A stretch of 64,000 bases of DNA from Plasmodium coatneyi (lineage: Eukaryota > Apicomplexa > Aconoidasida > Haemosporida > Plasmodiidae): positions 1,364,001 to 1,428,000 of the forward strand of contig NC_033566.1 of the NCBI RefSeq assembly GCF_001680005.1. Reading direction: 5' to 3'. Position numbers and translations under genes: made by a program. A model generated the notes under the pieces. The model saw only the letters and a program-made list of their open reading frames with translations, did no database searches and had not been told where the DNA came from. Positions 31,501 to 39,897 of the stretch are shown here, in pieces (the stretch's first letter is position 1; every line of letters starts with the position of its first letter).

Positions 31501-32534
31501 ATTACAGTATGAATTTGTACAACCAGCAAAATAGCTCCATCCCCAGTGCGAACATTTTGACGGAAGATCTGTGCATTATTTTGAATGCCCTGCAGGTTAT
31601 CTTGAACCTGAACGTGACGGGATTGACGGCCAACTTTTTGAGGCGCAAGGGAGGGGAAGCGTCGACAAAAGGGGTGACGAAGCAGACGAATGGTGAACAT
31701 GTTCTGGAAGATGCCCCTTCGGACATACCCGGGGAAAGGAAAGATAATACCCACCTAAACACAGACTACGTCTCCCTCTCAGGAATACTAACCTTCCAAC
31801 ACCATAAGACATTGCCAGATGAAATGAACGTACACGGAAACTACCTCCTAATGAATAACCGAAATGAAGAATTCTTAACAAAAATTACTTTCGTTGGGGT
31901 TCACGGTTCCTTGTGCTTAAAAAAAACGCTATCCAATTGGTCAGTGCAAGTTTTTAACCTGAACAATGCCAAAGTGTATGAAAAGTCGGGTCGCATTTCA
32001 GCTAGCCAAAATTCAAACGATGTGTTCATTAGTCAGTATTTGATAAAAACGGATGGGAAGGACAACCAGGTGAAGCATTTTAACGAGTACGACTTGAAGG
32101 GTTCCTGCAAGGGTTCCAGTGAATCCATCGACTCAGATATTGACATTTTAGAATTTTCTTCCGACGAGGAATGGGAATCATCCAACCTAAAGGGGTCTTC
32201 CCAAGAGGAATCTTCTCTTGGCGCCATGACCGATGTTGTGAAGAAAGAATGCTCCGATGAGGTGGAGTCTTCGGAAGAGCACTACACAGAAGTGAACTTA
32301 AACACCAACGACGATGAGCTATTCCTTGATAAAAATATGGACGTTCTGAAATGTTTGCCAGGACGGAGGTTCCATTCTTGTGGAAAGGACGTATACGAAA
32401 ATGTAAACTTGGACGAGTCCCTCATTGACGTCACGGTTAACAACAACTGCTTTTACTCGAGGATCGTTGAGGGGGTACAAATGTCCCACAAGAAGGGGGG
32501 TGCGATGGTTCACTTTAAGTACAAGGCGGCGTGA
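28569..32534 (+). CDS. SAM-dependent methyltransferase / TPR / Rossmann-like fusion protein
   Basis: Single exon of about 1321 residues; the ATG at 28569 (MMGGEVIIEKN) is used because the longer frame opens only with GTG. Residues about 55-360 look like a class I methyltransferase: YILEIGAGHGKFTYLILRAL is a textbook SAM-binding motif I, and IVLICNYVLDSLLTDAWIV a likely motif IV region. Residues about 625-720 contain TPR-like helices (FGEFEKAIYYMKQSL, YINIASCYKVLRNYHKSIKF). After a glycine/proline linker a new domain starts at NPITYAIVGVNHF, which resembles the dinucleotide-binding strand-loop of Gfo/Idh/MocA oxidoreductases, and continues through FCVIDAPWAIKADVTELM. The C-terminal 150 residues are acidic and serine-rich. 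The methyltransferase call is secure and the others are weaker. Substrate and location are unknown. Confidence 0.72.
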   Translation: MMGGEVIIEKNPESKFCVASKEPLCDSVIWDLLQNYYRRAAINAWKENVVPSFVTSNSKIAKDYARVIVNYMKDWFNSSECDRNVPIYILEIGAGHGKFTYLILRALSKYQKYFKSMNLPDRPFVYVFTDIAKDNITYCMNNGRLKRFINTRDSCDRTFTSKNNSYYDSEFEKNEEINYDSSTNTSSYSSSYDDTDYSDERVRNYANFSMLDFAYFDGNETEEKIFLQVSKSYIPENTPIVLICNYVLDSLLTDAWIVNGEDDFRRALLSVYSPNVEEDKTNADIMLRMSVTWDWEKVNIDEEIKKEKTDKPSDYLRKYKEIYTVLKLYSYFNQPLSFVLPVGAFILFDRILKLSGNKLLCLIGDKGYQSYEEFKGHRDPHIVVHGSLSFMVNLNAICLYFLSRGGHYIHTPYSDTFQIVTLLMHKNHYEGGDYESEVEEGVFLSGRNSLGDESNMTYSTLTDRLRMDKRGGNNQFNIIDYFKKSSKDGHLKRRYQNQLSTASSVCRLKGTTGLGRTDLSSRLSGRFPPNDQSVYKKMKKINLKNLNSMSIKFGGTISSFFDNMEQFPPDVLINWQKAVIHNINNNPANVSIKELISLLRYSNHDSDVFYNIRNVFTSLINYPNINGRTEKDILLDIKECYDNYYSLKTDEDIADVCGHVCMKFGEFEKAIYYMKQSLRNFKQSRHSSTYINIASCYKVLRNYHKSIKFIRCAIKLSNREARRGIPSGEAGETGHHPQGGRTPNNLNHAHDLLYNIQFCLNPITYAIVGVNHFVQNDGLYYLSFENRIKLKFIFLLAKEEEAVLHFMNSKYKSASYEKSTRNMDLSEVKVVRVYRANEVISMEEVDTIRLNGEEKADVTLPGDNQPEEQNRSYQNVAHLKVNLRDCLSKYNFQFCVIDAPWAIKADVTELMVDHSKHLFTYGTLSDCSKRSMEVISKYKQVSEKVSWVNNNYVHDESLYEARDALNHIRNVISVTVTHYSMNLYNQQNSSIPSANILTEDLCIILNALQVILNLNVTGLTANFLRRKGGEASTKGVTKQTNGEHVLEDAPSDIPGERKDNTHLNTDYVSLSGILTFQHHKTLPDEMNVHGNYLLMNNRNEEFLTKITFVGVHGSLCLKKTLSNWSVQVFNLNNAKVYEKSGRISASQNSNDVFISQYLIKTDGKDNQVKHFNEYDLKGSCKGSSESIDSDIDILEFSSDEEWESSNLKGSSQEESSLGAMTDVVKKECSDEVESSEEHYTEVNLNTNDDELFLDKNMDVLKCLPGRRFHSCGKDVYENVNLDESLIDVTVNNNCFYSRIVEGVQMSHKKGGAMVHFKYKAA

Positions 32535-32889
32535 CCATCCTTGCGTCAATATGCTGGCATGTACCGTATACCCCTACCACATTTCAGGCGCAATGTTTCG
32601 CCAAAAAGTGGAAAAGCTCTTAAATTTTACGGGGAGAAGACAAAAACAAGAACATAATGCAAAACTAACTGTAGTTGGCAAAAAAAGGTCGAAAAAAAAA
32701 TTTGCAAATAGTAACGCCAAATGTTAGACACAAAGGTATAACTAAGGACCCTTTCCTTACGAAAAAAAAAGAAAAAGAAAGTAATGCGACCCTCCCAAAG
32801 GAGGCGCAACGGGGGGGGAGCTTCGACAAAGAGGTTGGTCACCCCCTCCGGGATGGTCACCCCGCATACATACACATGCACCAAGTACG
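32535..32889. other. Convergent intergenic region
   Basis: A 355-base spacer between the tail-to-tail methyltransferase-fusion and ApSigma genes, with A runs near 32690-32700 and 32760-32770. No gene is seen. Confidence 0.5.
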
Positions 32890-35175
32890 TTATATCAAAA
32901 TTTGGGAAAAGTCGTTCCCCAAAAAGTCGTACTGAGAAAAGTTGATGTACGAGGAAAAGTCCATATTAGGATCGGCCTCGGACTTATTCTTCTTAATCTT
33001 CGTAATATATTTTTTTATCTCATTTATGGAGAGCTGAAAATGCTTTTGTAATTTATTTTTCGTAATCTGTAGCGTGTGGCAAATTTCATCATCCGTGAAA
33101 ATTTTTTTCCTCAAGAAAAGCCCAAACTTCATAAAAATAATTAGCTTATTGATTTTTTTTTTTAGCGACTTGCAGATAAACTTTCGTAGTCCCTTTATGA
33201 CCAGGTCGTTGTACACCACTTCGTTCATGCTATGGATATCATCTGCGTTGACAATTAAATCTGTGTAGGTATTCTTTTCTGGGTGGGCCGAATTATTATT
33301 TTGGTAGACGATTGGCTTTTCAGCATCTATGACGTTTACAGCTGAGGAGAGAGCCTTCTGAACCCGTTCCATGGTCATACCCAATCCATCTGCTATTTCT
33401 TTGATACTCGGTTTTCTTTCATGTTTTTCTTCAAAACTTTCTTCAAATTTTTTTACCTTATTATAATCTTTGTAAGTATGTGGTGAAACGGACACGAAGG
33501 ACTTGTGCTTCTGATAGTAATTGTAGGTGCTGTTTTTTGCCCAGATGTAGACATACTTTGTGAGATTTTTTATTCCTAATTTTTCCACGTCATATCTTCT
33601 GAACCCGTTTTTCACAGCATCTAAGCTGACGAGTAAGAAGTCGTCTTCACTTAAGTTACTGCTAAAATTGGATTCAGCTTTCCGTATAATATTATTAATC
33701 AGGGGGATGAAATATATTAGCAATTTTTGGGATAACTTTATTTTAACCTCTAACTTTTCTATGAAAATGTCCTTGTCGTAGTTGTAGGCAAAGGCTACTT
33801 CCTCCAGGAGGGGCGGTCTATTCTCCAACTTTTCCAACATGTAAATGGAATTCTCAAAAAAGACAATGTCCTTAATGCACTCGATGAATTTCTGCACTTC
33901 TGAGTTTATTAAATTTTCGCAGTCGTTGTAGAGGACCACTTCGTTGTTGTCGAAGTAGTCGGTGAAGATGTCCCGTTTGGGGGGGATGGGAGCAGCGGAA
34001 AGTCGCTCCCCCTTGGCAGGTCCTCCTTTCGGATCAGGTTCGCTCCCTTTCGCTTCATCGCCAGCCGAGGAGCCCACGTCCGGCACGGAAAAGTCAAACG
34101 GGGCCACCACATCCCCTCCTCCTGCAGCACCGTTCCTGAACAAACTAAACATATTCGTCTTGTTGTAAAAGTATGTCTTGATCAGCAATTCTTCATCTTC
34201 CTTCTGCACCAGCGTCTTCATTTTGTAAATATAAACAATGAGCTTTTTTAAATTTTCAACGGATACATTAATTTCCTTGGACCATAGATCCAAGGTCAGG
34301 ATTTTCTTCTGGTCCCTTATGCTCTCATAATACTCTAATCTTAACTTATGAAACAAGTATTGTTTTATCACCTCTATGTTTACGGTTTGTCCATTTAGGA
34401 GAAGTATGTTTTCTTTTATTTTTTTTTTGGACGTTCTGAATATGCTTTTGTCCTCGAAGGAAAGTAGTGCTTCATTCAGCCTTTTTTTCTCCCTGTCGTA
34501 CACTTCGTTCATGTACCCTCTCTTCAGTTTGAGGCGAATTTTTTTTGTCCTTTTTTGGTGAGGGGTCGCCGGTTCGTTTGTCTCCTCTGTCGTACCTGTC
34601 TCTTCTGTTGCGTCACTGCCAAGCACATCCGTTGCACTCCGCCGCTTTATCCTGCCAACCAAAAAGCCAATGTTCGGATTTGGGTTCAGTGTGAAGAAAC
34701 TCACCACCCCATCCTCGAAATTTACATTTTCGTCCACGCTCTTGTTTAGCACACTGCTGGAGCAGAGGGAGTTGAAGTAACTGTTCGATGTGCTTCTACC
34801 TGTGGGGTGGTGTTCTTCACTTGGGAGTATGGTGTTATCACCCTTTGCACTGCCACTACCAATTGTGCTGCTCCCCCCTTTGGCGTAGCGCCTGGAGGAG
34901 AACCTTCTGTTCCTTTTGGCCCCCGCATTGGGAAGAGAGCCCAAGTGGTCTCCGCGAAGGGTCACCCGGTACGCCTGAACGGAGCCCCCATTTTGAATCA
35001 ACAAAATTAGGGAGAGCACCAGCACGTAGATGTGCAACAGGGCAATTCGGAAACTCTTGCGGCGACTATCACTTCCTCTTCTGTGGCGGCGGTTGTGCCC
35101 CCTTCGCTTCCTCCCCCTGCCCGTCTTGCCATTACCAATGGTCGATGCGACTAGCAAGAGTAAACGCGGCTGCAT
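32890..35175 (-). CDS. ApSigma: Apicoplast RNA polymerase sigma factor (ApSigma)
   Basis: Single exon of 761 residues. A nuclear-encoded sigma-70-type factor that should direct the bacterial-type RNA polymerase of the apicoplast to its promoters. Region 2 is visible at residues about 470-560 (LLIYFIPLINNIIRKAE...FRRYDVEKLGI..LTKYVYIWAKNSTYNYYQ, parallel to the bacterial core-binding and -10 recognition helices). Region 3 follows as SIKEIADGLGMTMERVQKAL, and region 4 as GLRKFICKSLKKKIN...FTDDEICHTLQITKNKLQKH, the helix-turn-helix for the -35 element. The N-terminus has a very basic stretch before a hydrophobic segment (LLHIYVLVLSLILLI), then basic sequence, consistent with a bipartite apicoplast leader; an internal start nearer the hydrophobic segment is possible. 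Region 4 is divergent and rich in lysine. Confidence 0.88.
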   Translation of the reverse strand: MQPRLLLLVASTIGNGKTGRGRKRRGHNRRHRRGSDSRRKSFRIALLHIYVLVLSLILLIQNGGSVQAYRVTLRGDHLGSLPNAGAKRNRRFSSRRYAKGGSSTIGSGSAKGDNTILPSEEHHPTGRSTSNSYFNSLCSSSVLNKSVDENVNFEDGVVSFFTLNPNPNIGFLVGRIKRRSATDVLGSDATEETGTTEETNEPATPHQKRTKKIRLKLKRGYMNEVYDREKKRLNEALLSFEDKSIFRTSKKKIKENILLLNGQTVNIEVIKQYLFHKLRLEYYESIRDQKKILTLDLWSKEINVSVENLKKLIVYIYKMKTLVQKEDEELLIKTYFYNKTNMFSLFRNGAAGGGDVVAPFDFSVPDVGSSAGDEAKGSEPDPKGGPAKGERLSAAPIPPKRDIFTDYFDNNEVVLYNDCENLINSEVQKFIECIKDIVFFENSIYMLEKLENRPPLLEEVAFAYNYDKDIFIEKLEVKIKLSQKLLIYFIPLINNIIRKAESNFSSNLSEDDFLLVSLDAVKNGFRRYDVEKLGIKNLTKYVYIWAKNSTYNYYQKHKSFVSVSPHTYKDYNKVKKFEESFEEKHERKPSIKEIADGLGMTMERVQKALSSAVNVIDAEKPIVYQNNNSAHPEKNTYTDLIVNADDIHSMNEVVYNDLVIKGLRKFICKSLKKKINKLIIFMKFGLFLRKKIFTDDEICHTLQITKNKLQKHFQLSINEIKKYITKIKKNKSEADPNMDFSSYINFSQYDFLGNDFSQILI

Positions 35176-36484
35176 CCGATGTTAGTCATTTCGCGGTGGC
35201 ATTTTCACGGCATCTCCAGGGGGGGGTTACTCATACGTTTAAGTGACATGCACTGTTGTCAATTACGTAAAAGAGCAATCATCTGCAGAGGTGTACTTTC
35301 TCTCGTTTTCCTTGCCATACAATAGTTTCGATTCTTTTGCAAAAAAAAAAAAAAAAAAAAAAAAAAAAGGTTCGTTCAGATGGAAGGCTGATCACATCAC
35401 TTTTGTTTGAAGATTTTAAGACTTTCCTTGTTCAACCGGGCATTATGATTCTTTCCTGTGAGGAGATCACCATGAGTGTGAAAATTCGTTCAGGTAAGCC
35501 TCTTTCCTACTTGGATAAAAAAAAGGCACCTCTTACGTTTGCTTGAAATTGGGCAGATGCATCATTGGGCTGTTTTCCTCCTTAATCACATTGCATCGAA
35601 CAAGTGTGCACGTGGATGTGTTCCTTTACTTGTTCATGCTAAGTAGTCATCCTCTTTTCAAGGGGGCTCGTCGCCTCTTTCTGAGCGCCACTTTAGGGAT
35701 GGCTTTTCGCTCATGGGTTAGAGTTAATATAAGGAGGTAGGCCACGGAGGGTAGCTTCTCCCCCTTTTTACGGAATGTGTTACAACCTAGCTGGAGGGTT
35801 GTTAATTGGGGGTGGGGCATTCCTTAGGGCCTTTAAAAATGTACCCATATGAGTAATATAATCGAGTCAATATGCCTTCCAGCACGTCCATACCTTTCGC
35901 CCGGTACGCCTTTCTTCCGAAGCGTTGGTGGGGTAACTACTTCATGGGATCAGAGTTGGCTGGTAACTGTTCGGATGGCTTGCCTTATGGGAGAGTAAAA
36001 ATGGAGGGGGAAATACAAACACGCTTGCAACATGTATGCTTTTCTATGTGCACATGTCAGGTAAGAATCCCCTCCCCCTTTGGAAGCTTGAACGGGTTGC
36101 TCCTTCCCCTGCAACTGTAACCACGCTGTGTTTTTCTACGCCGCAATTGTTTCATCAGCCAAGTGTAGTAGCACACGTCCATTTATTTCCTACTCTGGGT
36201 TCATAAGCTTATCCGCATTCTGTTTTTTGTAAGTGGAATTTTGTATCGCTTCTCTTTTTTTTTAAAAAAAATGAATTATTAACTTAAATGTACCTCCTTG
36301 CGGACCATGGAGGAAACCGCGCACAATGGTTTTTATTTTTTGAGATATATACAAAAGTATAGGCCCTGAAGTGAAATGTTCAGATTACATTGTCGAGAGA
36401 CCTATACAGCGTACACCGCTTACTGTGCATTTTACTGTACTGAGTTGGGTACATATGCTTCTTCAATGACGAAAATAACTGTTC
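35176..36484. other. Intergenic region between ApSigma and tRNA-Leu
   Basis: 1.3 kb with a 28-base A run (35341-35368). Short forward exon-like pieces followed by GTAAG donors occur at about 35449-35504 and 36001-36060, but no partner exon could be joined, so no gene is called. Confidence 0.35.
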
Positions 36485-36565
36485 GACAGAATGGCCGAGT
36501 GGTCTAAGGCGCTACCTTCAGACGGTAGTCTGTATAAGGCGTGGGTTCGAATCCCGCTTCTGTCA
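36485..36565 (+). tRNA. tRNA-Leu (anticodon CAG)
   Basis: An 81-base cloverleaf. The acceptor stem GACAGAA pairs perfectly with TTCTGTC, followed by discriminator A. Box A-like TGGCCGAGTGGTC occupies the D arm. The anticodon stem CTACC/GGTAG encloses loop TTCAGAC, giving anticodon CAG (reads CUG). A class II variable arm follows, and the T arm is GGGTTCGAATCCC. There is no intron. Confidence 0.93.
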
Positions 36566-37775
36566 AATATTTATAAAAATTCTTTTATGGGTTTTCGAAG
36601 GAAGAGAGAAAAGAAAACATTTTGGAGGCATGTTTTTTATTTTTCACAATTTCCGTTTTTAAAAAGTTTGTGGATGTGACTTCCCCATTTTGCAGGAACG
36701 TGTTTATATTTTCTTAACGAATGAGGAGCCATTGTATTTTATACCGACCTATGGGATGTTTTTTATACGTGTCGGCGTTGCTAACGGGAATGGGCTCTGC
36801 CTTGAGAGAAGCGCGCACAGCTTTCTACAGGGCAGTTGCTCCTTAACATTTTTTTTAAACATCAATTGTGAAATCTTTTCAGGAACACAAAAGAAAGATA
36901 CTCACTGGGGGCTTCCTTTTAACCCTTTGTTATAATGGGCACAAAGGAGCAACCGCCTGGAGGTTTCTGCGCTGTTATTTGGGCAATTTTAGGGAGGTAC
37001 CTTTTATAAGAGCTCTTTTTTCAATAGAGAGGGGGGGTTTCAATTTATATCTGGGGCGAGCCACTGGTATGCTATCCCACTAGTACCATTTTAGGACCCT
37101 GCAAAATGGCTACGTAATATGGTATGTCTTAACTGTCCTGGAAAAGAGGGGGCCGATTTTTCTTGTCCTATGATGAACTACGAATGGAGGTTTCCGCCAA
37201 ACGAACAGAAGAATCCAGTTAGGAATGAGTCTTCCCTAAATTTTACTTCCGATTAAGTAGAGATTTGGGCAAGGGTGGGATGGTCCATCTGCAGGAAGGC
37301 TAATTGATAGTCACTCCCTCCACTTGAAGCATTTTTCCATTGGGATATAAGTACGCCCGCCTATGCCTTTAAAATCAACCCTTCTTAAAATATGGTGTTT
37401 CTTCTGGGTTAAAAATAAGCCCGCTAAAGGGGGTTATACCCTAATTCACCAGAATACATGATAATCGTCCCGGTAAAAAACATGGAAAATTATGATAGGT
37501 TAACATATTTTCCAATTGTATAAAGAAAATATCTTTTACCAATAATACGCATAAGTACGTATATAAATTGCCGTATAAGTATATATATTATATATAAATA
37601 TATGCATAAATATAATTTTCGCATTTTTTAAAATGCTTTTTTTACATGTATTATTATGCCGCTTTAATTGTTTTCCATGTATTTTTTTACATCTGCTTAT
37701 AAAACACGTTCAAAAGTTTCAAGTTTCAATATCTGATGGGTTGCTAAGTTTTGGCTTCATTGGTCATACGTAAAA
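36566..37775. other. Intergenic region between two tRNA genes
   Basis: 1.2 kb that becomes strongly AT-rich at 37480-37690, including a run of TATA-type repeats near 37560-37615 and a short palindrome (GCATTTTTTAAAATGC) near 37621. No coding or RNA gene is recognised. Confidence 0.4.
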
Positions 37776-37847
37776 TGGACCAGCCGGGAATCGAACCCGG
37801 GAGCTTTCGCATGCGAAGCGAACGTGATACCACTACACCACTAGCCC
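37776..37847 (-). tRNA. tRNA-Ala (anticodon CGC)
   Basis: A 72-base cloverleaf on the reverse strand. The acceptor stem GGGCTAG pairs with CTGGTCC, including the G3-U70 wobble that is the classical alanine identity element, and the discriminator is A. The anticodon stem TTCGC/GCGAA encloses loop TTCGCAT, giving anticodon CGC (reads GCG). The T arm CCGGGTTCGATTCCCGG is perfect. A short four-T tract follows the 3' end. There is no intron. Confidence 0.92.
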
Positions 37848-38766
37848 AAGTATTTATAACATCATTTTTTTGCCCATAGATAGAAATTATTTCTCGAAAC
37901 CATGCGCACAAAGTGGGGTAATCTCCCACTCCTTGTTTCGTCGTAGGCCTTGAAAAGGTTGTTTCCAGAGGGGTACTCCAAATCTTTTGTTCCATTTTGA
38001 CCGAATTTCCCTGCAGCGAGGATGGCCTATTGGGGACACATCCTCTTGTTCTCGTTCATGGGCGTATGCAAAATGATAATTGTGCCCCTCGACATCAGTT
38101 TTTATTCCACCCCCTTACTTGTGATGTAGCACGAACGGGGTATTCACACAATAACGTTCATTTATGTGTGACAAGCGGGCGTGATAATAAAATCGCCCGG
38201 GATTTTCTTTCCTCTAAGTTGCACCATGTCGTACGGGCCAAGCCAAAAAAAAAAAAAAAAAAAAATACAAAGCACTTCGCTCACGGAGAATTTTTAAAAG
38301 GGGAACACATGCAGGGGGTTACGGACACATCGGGTAAGATTAACAGGTGGATGTTAAGAAAGCGGTGCTGACACATCGGTTATCCTTGGTGGAAGTGTTT
38401 CACTTCGCCGTAGGGTGCGTAATATGGGGATGGGAAAGGGGAAAATTGCCCAGTTAAGCTCTTCGCAGGTTTGCTGTACCGCTTTGTGTGTAGCAGGGAA
38501 AATACAGAGGACACTGATTCGTTGGGTTCGTTGAGCTGGGACTTCTTCACCACGAGTGATATTTTTGCAAATGGTCTAGGGTGATAGCGAAATGGGGGAA
38601 AATGCCCATGGTGTTTCAGCAATTGAATTTGCTCTGCGTTGGTTCGCCCTTACTTTTTTTTTTAAAAATTTTTTTTTGTTTCGTGGACCCATTTGAAGGT
38701 GCCACCTTGTACATTCTCACACTTCTATATTGGGGAGGCCCTCTTTAGCCTCTTCACCGCGCCAGC
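37848..38766. other. Intergenic region upstream of the DNAJC11-like gene
   Basis: 0.9 kb between tRNA-Ala and a forward gene. It has a 21-base A run near 38245-38265 and T runs near 38655-38680. Open frames are short and composition is not coding. Presumed promoter of the downstream gene. Confidence 0.4.
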
Positions 38767-39870
38767 ATGGAGGTGGTAACATGGGAGGACCAAATAGGTG
38801 GCGGTGAGGTGGAAACGGTGGGAGGGCTAAGCACCAGCAAAGAAGAGTCCACAAGGAGTCGAAGTGATAGCAGAGAAGGAACCGAGGCGTATGGGAACAA
38901 CATCCTTTGGAATATCGCCTCCATGAATAATGAAAATAAAAAGTATCTCCTCCGGAACTACGTGGATAAGATCAAGCGAATTAGCCAGTACAGCGTGAAG
39001 CCAATGTACTACGATATCCTCAGCGTCAGTAGCAACGCAGATGGAAAAACGATAAGGAGGAGTTACCTCCAACTGTCCAAGCTGTTCAGTGTCCACAGGA
39101 AAATGTCCCTCGAACATGAAGAGTGTTATTACTGCATTCAGAAGGCCTACCAAATGTTGACGGACAAATTTGAAAAATTCTACTACGATGTGCTAAATGG
39201 ATACATTCATGAATCCACCATCGAGGAATGTAGGAAACAGTTGGAAAGCGAAGCAGAAGTCATATACACAAATAAAATGAATGAAGTAAAAAGTATCTAT
39301 TTGGAAAAACTCAAAGAAGAGGAAAAAAAAAACGGACTAATCATAGAGAAGGCTTTATTTGGAAATTTAACGTTAAAGGAAGAGCATATAAATAACTCCC
39401 TAAATATGGAGGTCATAACAGAGAATGATTTAGAAGGTCCCTTTCTCGACCTGACAGTCATTTTGCAATCTCGTATTGAAAACAGCTCCTTCCTATTTAA
39501 TGATGAATTTTCCTTTGCCCATTTTTGTGACGTTCCCAAGCCGTTGATTAAAATACCCTGTAGGGAAGACGCAGCATACGCCGATATTTTACAAAGCACA
39601 GAAATGTACTTATATATAAAATATAAATTTTTAAATACTGATCATGAGCTGATTGTGGTGGACAGATCCAGATTCACTCTCCCACAGAGTACTCATCGAA
39701 TTTTTGGGAACCGTATTTGTGGACCCTTTTCGCCAGTCAACGTTATTAAAATGAAGCACTTGTCCAATTCGATCGTGGATACCATTTTCCACTTTTTCTC
39801 CAAGAATAAATTTTACATCACCCTGTTTACTACTATTCTTCTATGCGCTCAGTCGGTTAAGTCGGCCTAG
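38767..39870 (+). CDS. DNAJC11-like protein with degenerate J domain
   Basis: Single exon of 367 residues. Residues about 78-140 are a J-like domain (MYYDILSVSSNADGKTIRRS ... CIQKAYQMLTDKFEKFYYDV), but the loop that should hold the HPD tripeptide reads VHRKMS, so Hsp70 stimulation is probably lost. After a charged helix, residues about 195-320 resemble the C-terminal domain of DNAJC11 (DUF3395): EKKNGLIIEKALFGNL, DLTVILQSRIENSSF, LYIKYKFLNTDHELIVVD and LPQSTHRIFG align in order with GLIIVNAWYGKF, DVTVPLQCLV, KVLYQFRG..HQVMVLD and IPKQSHRI of the animal protein (recalled, not searched). DNAJC11 sits at the mitochondrial outer membrane with MICOS. The C-terminal segment FYITLFTTILLCAQS is hydrophobic and could be a tail anchor. 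Length is well below animal DNAJC11 (about 559); the middle beta-rich region is missing. Confidence 0.72.
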   Translation: MEVVTWEDQIGGGEVETVGGLSTSKEESTRSRSDSREGTEAYGNNILWNIASMNNENKKYLLRNYVDKIKRISQYSVKPMYYDILSVSSNADGKTIRRSYLQLSKLFSVHRKMSLEHEECYYCIQKAYQMLTDKFEKFYYDVLNGYIHESTIEECRKQLESEAEVIYTNKMNEVKSIYLEKLKEEEKKNGLIIEKALFGNLTLKEEHINNSLNMEVITENDLEGPFLDLTVILQSRIENSSFLFNDEFSFAHFCDVPKPLIKIPCREDAAYADILQSTEMYLYIKYKFLNTDHELIVVDRSRFTLPQSTHRIFGNRICGPFSPVNVIKMKHLSNSIVDTIFHFFSKNKFYITLFTTILLCAQSVKSA

Positions 39871-39897
39871 CAGCAGGGTAGCTAAACGATGCAGATG

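Noticed and set aside
35449..35504. Exon-like piece before a GTAAGCC donor (MILSCEEITMSVKIRS)
   Set aside because: The only acceptor nearby gives a stop after nine residues and an intron of about 50 bases; not enough support.
36001..36060. Exon-like piece MEGEIQTRLQHVCFSMCTCQ before a GTAAGA donor
   Set aside because: No partner exon before tRNA-Leu; could be a noncoding transcript or chance.
37610..37640. Palindrome in AT-rich spacer as a possible centromere or origin element
   Set aside because: The AT-rich stretch is only about 200 bases, far shorter and less extreme than a Plasmodium centromere.
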